A stretch of DNA of 34,170 nucleotides from Rickettsiales bacterium. Lineage in GTDB: Bacteria; Pseudomonadota; Alphaproteobacteria; Rickettsiales; UBA1997. The stretch is taken from contig JAJTDS010000007.1 of assembly GCA_021298605.1 (NCBI GenBank), forward strand, positions 1-34,170. Direction: 5' to 3'. A program made the position numbers and the translations under genes. Positions 33,348 to 34,170 of the stretch are shown piece after piece. The notes below the pieces were generated by a model. That model worked only from the letters and a program-made list of their open reading frames with translations. It was not told the DNA's origin and did not search any database. Every line of letters starts with the position of its first letter. Within the stretch, counting starts at the first letter, position 1.

Positions 33348-34154
33348 TTAAAATGGCCAATCAATAGTTTGAACGGAACTATTATCGCTATATTGCAACT
33401 CTTTTTTATCTTCCCTTGGTTGCCATTTTGCACTCTCTGCACGAGTTTCTACAATTTTATCTTCCAAATTATCATTCTTCTTTTTTTCTTTCTTAACTGG
33501 CTTTTCTTTGACCTTTTTTTCTGACTCAGTAGGCTTTCTATCCTTCTCCAAATTCTTAGAATTTTTAATTAATTTTATAATTATTTTATTTTCTAATTTT
33601 GTAATTTCTGGCTGTTTACTTTTATCAAATTCAGGTAGAGTAAAAGAATAATAAAAACTATTAAAGGATTCTTTTTTATTTTCCGATTCTAAACCAGAAT
33701 TTTTTTGATTATTTGCAAAAACTAACAAATTATTATTTTCAATATTTATAACTACTTCCTCTTTCTGAAAGCCAGAAAATATTAGCTCATAAATATAAGC
33801 ATCATCGACTTCACTAAAAGTAACTTTACTTTTAGATGGCTTGTTACTGCCAGTTTTATCGAACTCTTTTTGCAGGATTTGCAACTGCTTTTGATGATTA
33901 TCAAAAATTATTTTCATTTTCTTTTGCATTTCTTCCATTTCTTTAAAAATTCCAGAATCATCGAAAACCCATTTATTTTCATAATTAAGCTCTTCATCTA
34001 TTTTTAATTGATTAGATTCTTTTTTGCTTTCTTTGCAAGTTGCAATACTGCTACAAATTGCTATTCCAAATATTAGCCCTGTAGATAATATAATTAGACG
34101 GGAATTTAGCATTTTTTTTATTGAATTATTTTTTTTACTAATAATGTCTTTCAT
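33348..34154 (-). CDS. Exported or membrane-anchored alpha-crystallin (Hsp20)-like protein
   Basis: A 268-residue protein with a hydrophobic segment near the start (about 19-39, LIILSTGLIFGIAICSSIAT) after a basic tail, so it should be exported or anchored; no proper lipobox precedes Cys40. A predicted coiled coil follows (about 68-98, FKEMEEMQKKMKIIF, HQKQLQILQKEF). Residues about 108-195 resemble an alpha-crystallin domain: DAYIYELIFSGFQKEEVVIN, ENNNLLVFAN, SFYYSFTLPEFDKSKQPE and KLENKIIIKLIKN, matching the LPGF..E.V.I....N.L.I / F.LP / .NGIL.I pattern. The tail is Lys/Glu-rich and ends SSVQTIDWPF. Ordinary Hsp20 chaperones are cytoplasmic and about 150 residues, so an envelope role is inferred. 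The start could also be Met15. It converges on the M23 gene. Confidence 0.65.
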   Translation of the reverse strand: MKDIISKKNNSIKKMLNSRLIILSTGLIFGIAICSSIATCKESKKESNQLKIDEELNYENKWVFDDSGIFKEMEEMQKKMKIIFDNHQKQLQILQKEFDKTGSNKPSKSKVTFSEVDDAYIYELIFSGFQKEEVVINIENNNLLVFANNQKNSGLESENKKESFNSFYYSFTLPEFDKSKQPEITKLENKIIIKLIKNSKNLEKDRKPTESEKKVKEKPVKKEKKKNDNLEDKIVETRAESAKWQPREDKKELQYSDNSSVQTIDWPF

Positions 34155-34170
34155 AATAAATAAAAAATTA

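Overview
The window is a strongly AT-rich stretch (roughly 30% G+C by eye, not computed) from a Gram-negative bacterium, most likely an alphaproteobacterium. The pointers are a lipid A pathway that uses LpxI rather than LpxH, a separate small PurS with PurQ, a YejB-type permease, long-form HPF, an M23 peptidoglycan hydrolase and a proton-pumping complex I. Low G+C and Asn/Lys/Ile-rich proteins recall Rickettsiales. However, argF, dapA, purS/purQ, pyrD/pyrE and a FadE-type acyl-CoA dehydrogenase point to a lineage that makes much of its own amino acids and nucleotides, such as a Deianiraea-like or free-living relative. This placement is inference.

Layout: 1-5513 (+) aatA (partial), coaX, mgtE, ispH and lpxB. 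5543-6523 (-) argF. 6761-10097 (+) acnA and hpf. 10125-10766 (-) pyrE. 10823-14095 (+) yejB, a CorC-like protein and lpxI. 14114-15937 (-) rho. 16209-18654 a mobile element carrying a restriction-modification (RM) operon. 18658-23423 (-) fadE, glyQ, apaG, purQ and purS, read purS to fadE. 23655-24761 (+) pyrD. 24774-29467 (-) uvrC, a broken type IIG RM gene and dapA. 29759-33287 (+) nuoA, nuoB, nuoC, a membrane protein and an M23 peptidase. 33348-34154 (-) an exported alpha-crystallin-like protein.

The most striking item is between fadE and rho. A 2430-bp element (16217-18646) has 28-bp terminal inverted repeats with one mismatch and is bracketed by a perfect 8-bp direct repeat, ACTTTTTA. Inside the right end is a consensus-like promoter, then a wrecked IS1595-family transposase reduced to its N- and C-terminal ends, then a cytosine-5 methyltransferase and an overlapping PD-(D/E)xK-like endonuclease. 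The last endonuclease codons lie inside the left inverted repeat. This looks like a non-autonomous IS1595-type transposon whose cargo is a type II RM system and whose old transposase promoter now serves the cargo.

A second RM locus (26742-28505) is decaying. An in-frame deletion fuses methylase motif I directly to the specificity domain, and GC-rich palindromic DNA supplies the last 60 or so codons. Other oddities are the near absence of Shine-Dalgarno sequences, a Rho with a long disordered N-terminus, a nuo cluster that stops after nuoC, and glyQ and purSQ without their usual partners glyS and purL. No tRNA, rRNA or CRISPR array was seen. Apart from the transposase-remnant region inside the element, no stretch over 300 bases lacks a gene.
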